A DNA stretch of 64,000 bases from Mucilaginibacter gilvus (GCF_004054195.1 NZ_SBIW01000001.1:124001-188000); one strand, 5' to 3'; shown: positions 41,329-49,626, counted from the stretch's first letter. Translations and numbers: made by a program. Notes: generated by a model not told the origin, from the sequence alone.

Positions 41329-41619
41329 CAAGTACAAGGCCCTGAACTGCTGTACCCAACCGGACAAGTATCCGTAGGCGTTTCCCGGCCGGTATTTGGT
41401 AAAAAAAGCGTCTTAAAATTCAGCGCCCGCGATGTATTCTACACCAACGCCGTGGAAGGCTTTACCACCTTCCCCAATGCTACCGAGTATTTTTTACTGC
41501 GGAGAGATAGCCGGGTGTACAGCTTATCGTTCACGTACCGCTTTGGGAAGCAATATAAAACCGTAAAACGCTCCCGCGGCAGCGCAGGCGACGAGATAGA
41601 CAGAGTTGGGAACGGGTAA
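41329..41619 (+). pseudogene. C-terminal remnant of an outer-membrane beta-barrel protein
   Basis: Directly after the M13 stop, in the same frame, 96 codons read without interruption to TAA at 41617-41619. They include VGVSRPVFGKKSVLKFS, DVFYTNAVEGFT and YSLSFTYRFGKQYKT. The alternating pattern and the aromatic strand ending resemble the last strands of Bacteroidota TonB-dependent/CarboxypepD-regulatory outer-membrane proteins (OMP_b-brl type). There is no start codon or N-terminal part, so it is most likely a deletion remnant. Read-through of the UAG would fuse it to the peptidase. Confidence 0.75.
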
Positions 41620-41628
41620 ACGAAATTT

Positions 41629-41732
41629 TGTCTGAACTCGAATTAAACGAAATTTAAGAATTTATAGAATTTTGATAGTTAACGGAATAAATTCTGTCCA
41701 TTAGTTAATTCCACAAAATTCGAGTTCAGACA
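41629..41732. repeat. nested palindromic element TGTCTGAACTCGAATT
   Basis: Perfect 16-bp terminal inverted repeats, TGTCTGAACTCGAATT at 41629-41644 and its complement at 41717-41732, enclose AT-rich DNA. A second inverted pair, AGAATTTAT/ATAAATTCT, lies inside. The element is about 104 bp. A half copy lies at 57634-57683. It looks like a non-autonomous mobile or hairpin element. No coding potential. Confidence 0.8.
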
Positions 41733-41752
41733 TTCAGGATGCAGAATTATCC

Positions 41753-41760
41753 TATATTTG
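41753..41760 (+). promoter_or_regulatory. -7 box of the tRNA gene
   Basis: TATATTTG matches TAnnTTTG and lies 10 nt before the mature tRNA 5' end, leaving only a few bases of 5' leader. Confidence 0.55.
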
Positions 41761-41770
41761 CGCAGATTTT

Positions 41771-41842
41771 GTTTCCGTAGTTCAATGGATAGAATTATGG
41801 CCTCCGAAGCCGTCGATATGAGTTCGAATCTCATCGGAAACA
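41771..41842 (+). tRNA. tRNA-Arg (anticodon CCG)
   Basis: The cloverleaf is complete: acceptor GTTTCCG/CGGAAAC, D stem GTTC/GAAT, anticodon stem ATGGC/GCCGT with loop CTCCGAA (anticodon CCG, reading CGG), T arm ATGAG-TTCGAAT-CTCAT, and discriminator A. The CCA end is not encoded. A terminator follows immediately. Confidence 0.97.
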
Positions 41843-41844
41843 CA

Positions 41845-41880
41845 AAAACGCCCTGCTGAATTTTCAGCCGGGCGTTTTGC
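41845..41880 (+). terminator. terminator of the tRNA gene
   Basis: AAAACGCCC (41845-41853) pairs with GGGCGTTTT (41870-41878), and an inner GCTGAA/TTCAGC extends the hairpin. Confidence 0.9.
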
Positions 41881-41958
41881 TTTAATATTGGATCGATTTA
41901 AAATTTGCGGAAACTTTTATAGTTACCGTTTGTACTTATAAGTATAAAACGCTCAGCT

Positions 41959-42309
41959 ATGGATAACGCAACCGTCAACCACCTCAACATCCCATCCTTA
42001 GGTATTACAACCGATAACGGCCAAACCCTTAATGTATATTTTGAGCCGATGAACGCAACTCTCGCCGATTGCGAAAACTGCCCGGTGTATGCTATTTACC
42101 GCGCGAAGAATAAAAACGACAGTATTTTTAACCACCTCAGCATTCCCGGCGAAATTGGCGATAACATCCCCGGTTTGGATAACATCAACCAAAAAGATTA
42201 CCTCGGAGAAATTAACTTCAACGCGAACGGCGAGTGGGAATATGATGGCGAAAAATTATCTGCGGCAGAGCAACTGCAAGTTGCAGAACATATACAAGCG
42301 CAGCTATAA
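41959..42309 (+). CDS. hypothetical 116-residue soluble protein
   Basis: The acidic protein has no signal peptide or membrane helix. Two similar segments, VNHLNIPSLG near the N-terminus and FNHLSIPGEIG near residue 57, suggest an internal repeat. A CENCP motif with two cysteines lies at about 37-41. The C-terminus is helical (LSAAEQLQVAEHIQAQL). I do not recognise a family. Codon use is like the neighbours, and it stands alone after the tRNA. Confidence 0.6.
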   Translation: MDNATVNHLNIPSLGITTDNGQTLNVYFEPMNATLADCENCPVYAIYRAKNKNDSIFNHLSIPGEIGDNIPGLDNINQKDYLGEINFNANGEWEYDGEKLSAAEQLQVAEHIQAQL

Positions 42310-42320
42310 AATTACCGGGG

Positions 42321-42512
42321 CTATAAAACATCAGTGACTTTTTTTGTCGCAGGTGATTGATTCAAACTTTTTCTGAAACCGAAAATAACGGCCACAATAA
42401 GCCCAAGGTTAAAAGCAATGCTGAAATTCAACATGCCTAACCCTATAGATGCACCAATGATGAAGCCAACCAAGGCTCCCTTGTAAGAAAAGTTTTTTGC
42501 AAGAAATATCAT
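42321..42512 (-). CDS. small hydrophobic protein, unknown
   Basis: From ATG at 42512 the frame gives 63 residues with two hydrophobic stretches (GALVGFIIGASIGLGML and IAFNLGLIVAVIFGF), a Gly-rich helix pair typical of small membrane proteins. A basic tail follows (RKSLNQSPATKK). An upstream alternative start at 42572 would add 20 residues of poor character. No family recognised. Confidence 0.45.
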   Translation of the reverse strand: MIFLAKNFSYKGALVGFIIGASIGLGMLNFSIAFNLGLIVAVIFGFRKSLNQSPATKKVTDVL

Positions 42513-42600
42513 GGCTACATTGGTTAAGGTTAAATGGTGGGTTAATTTAGCTTTAAAAATAACGCCAACCAAACCTTAGCAATGTAATATGCCGCTGTAA

Positions 42601-43050
42601 TTATGCGCTTGCCACCAACCTGCTTACGCTGCGGTAAACATAGTTATTGAAAATATGCCTGCGGGCAAATCTTCCCGGCGAATCGGCGTTGATGAGCTTC
42701 ACATAAACCGCTTTAGGTACATCAAAGTACTCATATTCGCTGCCATCTAAAAAACTCACTTTAAGCACCTGCGATTTGTATTCAAAATCGGCTATGTTAG
42801 ATGAGGAAGTAGTAAGGGTGTAATCGGCAATAGTTTGGTCACGGGTTTCAGGCGCAATGCTTACCAAAAAGTGGTACGCTTCTATGATGGTTTTGCTTTT
42901 TTCTTCCGCAGCTTCCTTTTCCTCAGCACTATGCTGAAATTTATCAGGGTGCCAGGTTTTCATCATACCGCGGTAAATGGTTTTTAATTCCTGCAGTTCC
43001 GCAGCCTCGTTAACGCCCAAAAGCTTCCTGTAATCTACTATTTTTTTCAT
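42601..43050 (-). CDS. J-domain protein fused to a KTSC domain
   Basis: The 149-residue protein has an N-terminal DnaJ domain (YRKLLGVNEAAELQELKTIYR with HPDK near 34) and a C-terminal KTSC domain (SSNIADFEYKSQVLKVSFLDGSEYEYFDVPKAVY, then INADSPGRFARRHI). J domains stimulate Hsp70; KTSC is named from its occurrence next to lysyl-tRNA synthetase and its function is unknown. The protein lacks the Gly/Phe and zinc regions of DnaJ. It may target Hsp70 to an RNA- or ribosome-related client, which is inference. Confidence 0.85.
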   Translation of the reverse strand: MKKIVDYRKLLGVNEAAELQELKTIYRGMMKTWHPDKFQHSAEEKEAAEEKSKTIIEAYHFLVSIAPETRDQTIADYTLTTSSSNIADFEYKSQVLKVSFLDGSEYEYFDVPKAVYVKLINADSPGRFARRHIFNNYVYRSVSRLVASA

Positions 43051-43237
43051 GCTTATTTTTATTCGTATGCTTATTAACGTTGAAAATGAAGCAGATATAG
43101 CTTATCACCTTCGCAGAAAATACGCCGCAAAGGTACGGTTTTTAAATTTGCTGTGCAATGCATTTTAAGATATTGGCGCTCAACCATTACCCGCTCAACA
43201 AAAAGTAAATTACAATATGCAACCTTAGCAAACGTTT

Positions 43238-43245
43238 TATATTTG
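43238..43245 (+). promoter_or_regulatory. -7 box of the OmpA-like gene
   Basis: TATATTTG matches TAnnTTTG and lies 19 nt before the start codon at 43265. Confidence 0.5.
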
Positions 43246-43264
43246 TACGAAAACCCTTATTCAT

Positions 43265-43795
43265 ATGAAGTTATTAAGATCAACTATCCTCGCGGCTGCT
43301 ATTTTATCAGCGGTTGTTTTGTTCCCGGCCTGTAAAGCCAAAAAAGCGGTAGTTGCCCAGGCACCTGCTCCTGTAGCCGAACCTGCAAAACCCGCACCGG
43401 TAGAAACGCCGAAACCTACCCCACCTATGGCCGAAACACCGGCACCTGCCCCTGCTCCACCGAATTACAGTTTCAGCAATATTCAGTTTGAGTTTAACTC
43501 GGGGATCCTGAAAACAGATTCGTACCCGGTGCTTGACAAAGCTGTTTCAGAAATGAAGAAAGACCTTTCGGTTAAGTTTATACTGAATGGAAATTCATCT
43601 GCCGAAGGCAGCGATGCGCATAATATGGAACTTTCTGTTGAACGTGCTACTGCAGTTAAACTATATTTAACAAACAGCGGTATCAGCAGCGATAATTTAA
43701 CCGTAAAAGGCTGGGGCGAAAGCAAACCCGTTGCCGATAACAAAACAGAAGAAGGCCGCGTGCTGAACCGCCGTGTAGAGATCAAAAAACAATAA
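43265..43795 (+). CDS. OmpA-family peptidoglycan-binding lipoprotein
   Basis: The 176-residue protein has a signal peptide with a lipobox-like LFPAC (Cys23), a Pro/Ala-rich linker (about 33-65) and a C-terminal OmpA domain. The domain shows NIQFEFNSGILKTDSYPVLD, then GNSSAEGSDAHNMELSVERATAVKLYL and GWGESKPVADNKTEEGRVLNRRVEI. The two motifs bind diaminopimelate of peptidoglycan. It is a Pal-like protein tethering the outer membrane to the wall. Single gene with a strong terminator. Confidence 0.93.
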   Translation: MKLLRSTILAAAILSAVVLFPACKAKKAVVAQAPAPVAEPAKPAPVETPKPTPPMAETPAPAPAPPNYSFSNIQFEFNSGILKTDSYPVLDKAVSEMKKDLSVKFILNGNSSAEGSDAHNMELSVERATAVKLYLTNSGISSDNLTVKGWGESKPVADNKTEEGRVLNRRVEIKKQ

Positions 43796-43822
43796 TATTA
43801 CTCAAACCGGTAATATGAGCAT

Positions 43823-43854
43823 AAAAAAGGGAGCCAGATCGGCTCCCTTTTTTT
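43823..43854. terminator. bidirectional intrinsic terminator
   Basis: AAAAAAGGGAGCC / GGCTCCCTTTTTTT (43823-43835 and 43841-43854) with a 5-nt loop serves the OmpA-like gene and the converging isomerase gene. Confidence 0.9.
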
Positions 43855-43859
43855 ATGGT

Positions 43860-44828
43860 TTAACTTAAGGCGCTTACCAGGTATTCGCGGCAAACTTTTA
43901 CTTCCCTTACCGCGTCCGAGCCGGCGGGGATGTTATACTCCAGCTCAATAGTGGCGGGAAATTTATATTTATTGGTTTTCATTAAAGCCATTACCTCTTT
44001 TATAGCGGTATCACCAGTTCCCCAAGGTGCATTGGGTCCGTTGTTAAATTTGCGGTCCTTAATGTGCATACTGGTTATCCTGTCGTGGTATTTCTCGATG
44101 AACGGAACAGGGCTGCTGCTGGTCCCCGAAGCATAATGACCAATATCCAGGTTAATACCGTTATATTCCGACTGGCTAAGCGCGGTATCCCAAAGCGTTG
44201 GGGTAGCCTGAGTGTGCGCATGGTAGCCCACTATCATTTTATGCTTAGTTGCCAAATCGCCAAGGCGCTTGGTTTGCTCATCATCCGGCAGTTCTACCGT
44301 AACATGGTTTACCCCCAAGGCCTTACCGGCTTTGAAAGCGTATTCTATTTCCGCGTCGGTATTTTTCTTACCCAAGGCGTTTGGTTTCCAGGCGTAGATC
44401 TTAACGCCTGCATTTTTATACATTTTGCGCAGCTCAACAAACTTATCCATCGGCGCGTTGGCACGCCACTCTGCCAAACGCATAGGGAAATCAGCATTGA
44501 CGGCTGTTTCTTCGGCTGTTGGCGATCTGCCATACACCCCGGCCCTTTTTGGCGCACCGGCATAAGCTTCCGCCGCATCGCCCATCAGTTCTATGGCGTT
44601 GATGTTACAGTCTATACAGTATTTCAACAAATCCTCTGCCGTACCCGGCATACTGCGAAACGAATAGGTAATAACGCCTATCTGCACGCCATTTACCATG
44701 GAATTCGGCTTATCGGCACTGTTTAATAAAGCGCCTGCGAATGAGGACTTCGACAAAAATAAAAGGCCTGTTGCAGCAATAGCGCCGCTGCCAATAAACC
44801 TGCGCCTGCTTAGGTGATGCTTTTCCAT
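43860..44828 (-). CDS. exported sugar phosphate isomerase/epimerase-like protein
   Basis: The 322-residue protein has a Tat signal (SRRRFIG at 8-14 then a hydrophobic run) and a xylose-isomerase-like TIM barrel (GVQIGVITYSFRSMP, INAIELMGDAAEAY, HVTVELPDDE, YHAHTQATP, LDIGHYASG, MHIKDRKFN). Conserved Glu/Asp/His residues of the metal site are visible. Such Tat-exported proteins are numerous in Bacteroidota and are thought to act on sugars in the periplasm; the substrate is unknown. A strong promoter lies upstream. Confidence 0.9.
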   Translation of the reverse strand: MEKHHLSRRRFIGSGAIAATGLLFLSKSSFAGALLNSADKPNSMVNGVQIGVITYSFRSMPGTAEDLLKYCIDCNINAIELMGDAAEAYAGAPKRAGVYGRSPTAEETAVNADFPMRLAEWRANAPMDKFVELRKMYKNAGVKIYAWKPNALGKKNTDAEIEYAFKAGKALGVNHVTVELPDDEQTKRLGDLATKHKMIVGYHAHTQATPTLWDTALSQSEYNGINLDIGHYASGTSSSPVPFIEKYHDRITSMHIKDRKFNNGPNAPWGTGDTAIKEVMALMKTNKYKFPATIELEYNIPAGSDAVREVKVCREYLVSALS

Positions 44829-44865
44829 AAAATTTAAACTTGTTTGGGTAATAATGTTGGTTAAC

Positions 44866-44895
44866 CAAAGTTATTAATTTAATGATACCGGCAAA
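44866..44895 (-). promoter_or_regulatory. predicted promoter of the isomerase-like gene
   Basis: On the minus strand TTTG (44895-44892) is followed after 18 nt by TAACTTTG (44873-44866), an exact TAnnTTTG box. The leader to the ATG at 44828 would be about 30 nt. Confidence 0.65.
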
Positions 44896-44929
44896 CTTTG
44901 TATTAAAGTGTTACCATGACACATTGAGT

Positions 44930-45085
44930 TTTGGTGAGTGGAGAATAGAGAATGTTTTTAATACGGTGCAAGAAAAAGCAAATTTCGGGGAGATTTTGAG
45001 CAATATATGTACAATTTGATAACGCTGATGATGAACGTCCAGCTGCGTCCAATGCGTCCAGGCGTGTCTAACTTTTAAAAACTGG
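44930..45085. repeat. degenerate words including GCGTCCA repeats
   Basis: GTGAGTGGAGAATAGAGAATG-like words lie at 44934-44955. Further on, GTCCA occurs three times at about 9-10 bp spacing (45038-45061), with TGGACGC inverted near 45083. This 351-bp gap (44829-45179) between divergent genes holds promoters but no gene I can support. TACCTTTA near 45162 may be the -7 box of the next gene. Confidence 0.4.
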
Positions 45086-45179
45086 ACGCTCAAACACCTA
45101 TAAAAAATTGATTGCCTGTTTAATTGCCTAAACTAAATAGCTGCGCACCATTTAATTATTATACCTTTACGGCTTACGC

Positions 45180-45539
45180 ATGGAAGAAAGAAAATATTTA
45201 ACAACCTGGAAGCGGTACATTCCGGTTATCCGTCTGCATCTTAAAAAGAGCCTTAACGAAGAACAAAGCTTCAAATTGAATATAACCGATTTTGAATCGG
45301 CGGGCGACCGCGGCAAATCCGGCTATACCTTTAATTTAAGCATGGAAAACGGTAAGGTGATCAACAACATCAGCGGATCGGCCGTAGCGCGCGACCTTTA
45401 TGAAGCCCTTAAGGCAGATGAAGCCATTAAAGCTTTTCTGCAAGACAGGAGCATCAAAATATCTGTAGGGAAATCTTTCCTGCTGACCATAAAAACCACC
45501 CACGTTTCGAGCTATAAAACAGAAACATCCCAGGAATAA
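45180..45539 (+). CDS. hypothetical 119-residue soluble protein
   Basis: No signal peptide or membrane helix. The sequence mixes basic and acidic residues (LTTWKRYIPVIRLHLKKSL, FNLSMENGKVINNISGSAVARDLYEAL) and looks like a small alpha/beta fold. No motif or family is recognised. Length, composition and an upstream TACCTTTA box support a real gene. It precedes the PAS histidine kinase by 95 bp in the same direction, so they might be co-transcribed. Confidence 0.6.
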   Translation: MEERKYLTTWKRYIPVIRLHLKKSLNEEQSFKLNITDFESAGDRGKSGYTFNLSMENGKVINNISGSAVARDLYEALKADEAIKAFLQDRSIKISVGKSFLLTIKTTHVSSYKTETSQE

Positions 45540-45634
45540 GGGGCGCTGGCTGCGGGCAACAACACCACTTCGAAAATTGTTTTAAAAAAATAATAATTTT
45601 AAAAACAACCTATAGGAGTACGTGTTTTACTACT

Positions 45635-47659
45635 ATGTCTCCAATTTTCCCAGCCGGTAATGTAATTACATTGCCGGGCAATGTTGCACCAGAAGGCGAT
45701 AACTTATTTGCTGCCCGGGTGTTAGATAATTTGCCTGTTGCCGTTTACAATTGCAATGCACATGGTTTTATTACCTCTTATAACCTCGCGGCTGTTAAAC
45801 TCTGGGGGCGTACCCCTCAAATTGGGAGAGATCTTTGGTGCGGATCGTGGAAAATATACAATCCGGATGGTAGCCCCATGCCGCTTGATAATTGCCCCAT
45901 GGCCAAAACGCTTGCCACTGGCATTGCGGTAGAGGGAGAAGAAATTTTAATTGAGCGCCCCGATGGAAGCACCAGGTATGTGCTCCCCCACCCGGTTCCT
46001 ATTTATGCCGGTAATAAACTCATTGGCGCCACAAACACGCTTATTGATATTACCGAACACAAAGCCGATGAAACCAAGCAGGCCGTGCTTGCCGCGATAA
46101 TTGAGTCGTCAGACGATGCTATTATCAGCAAAACGCTCGATGGCATTATTACCAGCTGGAACAGGGGTGCAGAAAAGCTATTTGGTTATAGTGAGGCAGA
46201 GGTAATTGGCAAACACATCAGCATCCTGATCCCGCACGATCGCTTACAGGAAGAGGCGGTTATCATCGAAAAAGTGCGCAATAGCGAAAAGGTTGACCAT
46301 TTTGAAACCATACGCCTAAACAGTAAGGGTGCCGAGATTCCCATTTCTCTTACCGTTTCGCCTATTAAAAACAAAAAAGGCTTAATTATTGGCGGTTCGA
46401 AGATAGCGAGGGACATTAGCAAGCAAAAGCAGGCCGAAACAGACTTGCAACGCTATGCCGATAACCTGGAGATTCTAAACTCGGTTGGCCGTTTAATATC
46501 GGCAGAGTTGGATATCCAAAGCATCCTGCAAAAAGTTACTGATGCTACAACTCAACTTACGGGTGCTGCATTTGGCGCGTTTTTTCACAACCTGGTAGAT
46601 AAAAAAGGCGAATCGTACATGCTGTATACCTTATCGGGGGCGCCGAGAGAAGCATTTGAAAAGTTTGGAATGCCGCGTAATACGCAAATTTTTCATCAAA
46701 CCTTTAGCGGAGCTGGCATTGTTAGGGTAGACGATATTACCAAAGACCCCCGCTACGGCCATAATCACCCACATAAGGGTATGCCCGAGGGGCACTTGCC
46801 TGTGGTGAGTTACCTGGCCGTACCTGTAACTTCCAAATCGGGAGCGGTATTAGGAGGGCTATTCTTTGGCCATCCACAGCCGGGAAAATTCACAAGTGAA
46901 CACGAAAAATTGATCAGCGCAGTGGCGGCACATGCTTCGGTTGCGCTTGATAATGCGAAACTATATGAAGAGATAACGTTGCTCAACTCCAAAAAAGATG
47001 ATTTTATTGGGATGGCCAGCCACGAACTGAAGACACCAGTTACCAGCATACAGGGATACCTGCAAATAGTTGAACGGAGCTTAGCCAACGAAGACAAGAA
47101 CAAATTATTTGTTACTAAGGCCCGCAACCAGGTGGGTAAACTGGCCGCCCTTATTGCCGATTTGCTTGATGTATCTAAAATACAAACCGGTAAGCTTCCG
47201 TTTTCATATAGCCAGTTTAACGCGGAAGCGTTGATAGCCGAAGTGATAGAAATGATGCGGAACAGTCAGCACTCGCACCAGATACTGTTGGAACAAGAGC
47301 TGAACAACCTTGTAATAAATGCTGATCAGCAGCGCTTAGAACAGGTTATTATCAACCTCGTATCAAACGCTATAAAGTATTCGCCTAATGCGAAGGAAAT
47401 TATAGTAAGGGCTAACGCTACTCCAACTTCATTGCATGTATCGGTGCAGGATTTTGGCATTGGCATTGATAAAAGCCAGCAGGGACGCGTTTTCACCAGG
47501 TTTTACCGTGTGGAGAATCTGGCAGCTCACATGTCGGGCCTGGGCATTGGCTTATACATCAGCCACGAAATAGTAAACCGCCACAACGGAAAAATATGGC
47601 TACAGAGCAGCCCCGGCGCCGGTACTACCTTCCATTTTGAGGTCCCGATAAATCATTAA
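45635..47659 (+). CDS. PAS-PAS-GAF sensor histidine kinase
   Basis: The 674-residue cytosolic kinase has a first PAS domain (about 25-140), a second PAS (about 148-270, ESSDDAIISKTLDGIITSWN), a GAF domain (about 290-440), a HisKA helix pair with phospho-acceptor His463 in MASHELKTPVTSIQGYL, and a HATPase domain with N-box VIINLVSNAIKYSP, G1 DFGIGID and G2 GLGIGLYIS. There is no membrane helix, so it senses an internal signal. No response regulator is encoded nearby. It converges with a second kinase gene. Confidence 0.94.
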   Translation: MSPIFPAGNVITLPGNVAPEGDNLFAARVLDNLPVAVYNCNAHGFITSYNLAAVKLWGRTPQIGRDLWCGSWKIYNPDGSPMPLDNCPMAKTLATGIAVEGEEILIERPDGSTRYVLPHPVPIYAGNKLIGATNTLIDITEHKADETKQAVLAAIIESSDDAIISKTLDGIITSWNRGAEKLFGYSEAEVIGKHISILIPHDRLQEEAVIIEKVRNSEKVDHFETIRLNSKGAEIPISLTVSPIKNKKGLIIGGSKIARDISKQKQAETDLQRYADNLEILNSVGRLISAELDIQSILQKVTDATTQLTGAAFGAFFHNLVDKKGESYMLYTLSGAPREAFEKFGMPRNTQIFHQTFSGAGIVRVDDITKDPRYGHNHPHKGMPEGHLPVVSYLAVPVTSKSGAVLGGLFFGHPQPGKFTSEHEKLISAVAAHASVALDNAKLYEEITLLNSKKDDFIGMASHELKTPVTSIQGYLQIVERSLANEDKNKLFVTKARNQVGKLAALIADLLDVSKIQTGKLPFSYSQFNAEALIAEVIEMMRNSQHSHQILLEQELNNLVINADQQRLEQVIINLVSNAIKYSPNAKEIIVRANATPTSLHVSVQDFGIGIDKSQQGRVFTRFYRVENLAAHMSGLGIGLYISHEIVNRHNGKIWLQSSPGAGTTFHFEVPINH

Positions 47660-47676
47660 CCAATTTGCACGACTAA

Positions 47677-48882
47677 TTATGCTACCTGTGGTAACACCAC
47701 CTCAAAGTTAGCGCCCTGGTTGGGCTGTGAGTAGATCCGCATATCTCCTTTAAGGGAATCCACCAGGTGTTTAACCAGCGCCAGCCCGAAACCATAGCCC
47801 TGTTCGCCACTTGTGCCATCTGTTGAGGTGGCTTTGCCTTCTAAAATGGTATTGATAGCATCCTGGCTCAGCCCTACGCCGGTATCGGTTACGTTTATCT
47901 GGAGAAGGTTTTGTGTCTCCTCAATTTTAAGGCCCAGGTCTACCGTTATTTTGCCATCAACCGGCGTAAACTTCATAGCGTTGGAAATAAGGTTCCCCGT
48001 TATTTGCAATAGTTTATTTTTACTGAATGGAATTGTATCGGAATTTACCGATGTGTTTATTACAAAGTCGATATTCTTGTTTTTGGCTTGCGGGGTGTAA
48101 AGTTTTTCCAGCTTATCCTTAAAAACCAGCAGATTAAATTCATCGGCTTTAAGGTCTTTGCCCCTTGGTAAGTCGGTGCCTAATATCTCGTCAGCGAGTT
48201 CAAGCAAAGATCGTCCGCTGCGTTGTATCAGGTTTATAAATTCCAGCACCTCGTCTATCTCATTCTCTTGCCCTTGCTCACTTATTACCTGCGCCAGCCC
48301 GATGATACCGCCCAGCGGACCGCGGATATCATGCGCTACCTTCTTTTTGGTTTCGTTGGCTTCGTGCAGTTTAGTTTTAAGCCCGGTAATGGTCTTGTGC
48401 GCGGTTAAACGGTTTACTATTTCGCCGGCAATTATTTTCAGCAATTCTATCTTCTCTGGTGAAAGCGTTTTTAGGTCTTTATCGAGTACGCAGAGCGCGC
48501 CCAGGTTATGGCCGTCATTTGTTTTTAGGGGGATGCCGAAATAGTACTTCAGCTTAGGCCCGTCAACTACGTAAAACTTATCCTTAAAGCGATTGTCGTC
48601 GGTGAGGTCTTTTACTTCAAATTGTGATTCGGGTACGGATATAGTATACTGGCAAACCGAATCTTCGCGGGGCATCTGGTCTATGTCCAGCCCATGGTTA
48701 GTAACGGTCCATTGCGTGAAAGAATCTATAAGATTAACAAGCGAAATGGAAGTACCTGCAACCGTGGCGGCTAACTTGGCCAGGTCTTTAAAAGTATCCT
48801 GGAAGCTGGTGTAATCGAGGTCGTAATCAGACAGGCTGATGATTCTGCCCATTTCATTTTCGGGAATAGGGTTGGTATGCAT
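47677..48882 (-). CDS. GAF-domain sensor histidine kinase
   Basis: The 401-residue cytosolic protein has a GAF domain (about 25-165, with SLVNLIDSFTQWTVTNHGLD and a GALCVLD strand), a dimerisation region with likely phospho-acceptor His184 in AHDIRGPLGGIIGL, and a HATPase domain with NLISNAMKFTP, VTDTGVGLS and GYGFGLALV. The GAF type with SEDREDSVCQY-like features resembles light- or redox-sensing GAFs but no chromophore cysteine can be assigned with confidence. It converges with the PAS-GAF kinase, 17 bp apart; no receiver gene is adjacent. Confidence 0.92.
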   Translation of the reverse strand: MHTNPIPENEMGRIISLSDYDLDYTSFQDTFKDLAKLAATVAGTSISLVNLIDSFTQWTVTNHGLDIDQMPREDSVCQYTISVPESQFEVKDLTDDNRFKDKFYVVDGPKLKYYFGIPLKTNDGHNLGALCVLDKDLKTLSPEKIELLKIIAGEIVNRLTAHKTITGLKTKLHEANETKKKVAHDIRGPLGGIIGLAQVISEQGQENEIDEVLEFINLIQRSGRSLLELADEILGTDLPRGKDLKADEFNLLVFKDKLEKLYTPQAKNKNIDFVINTSVNSDTIPFSKNKLLQITGNLISNAMKFTPVDGKITVDLGLKIEETQNLLQINVTDTGVGLSQDAINTILEGKATSTDGTSGEQGYGFGLALVKHLVDSLKGDMRIYSQPNQGANFEVVLPQVA

Positions 48883-49010
48883 ATAATAGTTAATTGGGGT
48901 CTGCTACTAATTACGGATTTTTATTTTTTGCAGATTTATTTCCATCCCTAAAATCAAAAAATATGCCCGAATTTATTTTGAGGCCCTTAAAGCACTCTAT
49001 AAATAAAAGA

Positions 49011-49034
49011 AGAGACGCGAAGTATCGCGCCTCT
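49011..49034. repeat. GAGACGCGA hairpin repeat
   Basis: AGAGACGCGA (49011-49020), loop AGTA, TCGCGCCTCT (49025-49034), one mismatch in ten. A very similar hairpin lies at 57858-57877, and a half copy (GTAGAGACGC) at 57805-57814. It sits inside an otherwise unconvincing open frame between the kinase and the AhpD-like gene. Confidence 0.7.
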
Positions 49035-49084
49035 ACCTACATCATAATTCTAAAACCGCACGGTTTTGCGTGTCCCTTAATGTT

Positions 49085-49528
49085 TTATTTCTGCAACTCA
49101 GGCATCAGTTCGGTGGTGATCCCAATCCTGTTCCATGCGTTGATGGTAATGATAGCCATCATTACCTGTGCCAAATAAGTCTCATCAAACAGGGCTGCTG
49201 CACGGTTGTACGTTTCGTTTGAAACATGATTCCCGGCTATCAGTGTAACTTCTTCTGTAAGAGCAAGGATGGCTTGCTCCTGCTCATCAAAAAAATTGGT
49301 ATCCCTCCAGGCGTTTAGGGCGTAAATACGCTGCTCAGTTTCGCCGGCCTTGCGGGCATCGCGGGTGTGCATATCTATGCAATAGGCACAGCCGTTTATT
49401 TGCGACGCGCGAATCTTGATCAGGTCTTTATGTTTGTGGGATACGCCTGTACCTTCCATGTATCTTTCTAATGCATACATGGCCCGCCATGCGGCGGGTT
49501 CGGCCGTGTTTAATTTTAATCTGCTCAT
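49085..49528 (-). CDS. carboxymuconolactone decarboxylase/AhpD-like protein
   Basis: The 147-residue helical protein has the AhpD core CAYCIDMHTRDARKAG with the C-x2-C-x3-H redox/proton relay of alkylhydroperoxidase-type proteins. The flanking helices match the CMD family. It may reduce peroxides or simply be an uncharacterised CMD protein. It is divergent in function from its neighbours. A Crp-like regulator gene lies upstream on the same strand across a repeat element. Confidence 0.92.
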   Translation of the reverse strand: MSRLKLNTAEPAAWRAMYALERYMEGTGVSHKHKDLIKIRASQINGCAYCIDMHTRDARKAGETEQRIYALNAWRDTNFFDEQEQAILALTEEVTLIAGNHVSNETYNRAAALFDETYLAQVMMAIITINAWNRIGITTELMPELQK

Positions 49529-49626
49529 TGTCTTATTGTTTTTGTTAAGACAAAGTTGCGCATTAGAAAGGCCCGGAAAAATGAACTGAGTTTAAGAAAA
49601 CAAGGAATTGTGCTTTTCACAGTGGT

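Noticed and set aside
48894..49178. A 94-codon plus-strand frame between the kinase and the AhpD-like gene
   Set aside because: It runs through a GAGACGCGA hairpin repeat and into the 3' end of the opposite gene; composition is not protein-like.
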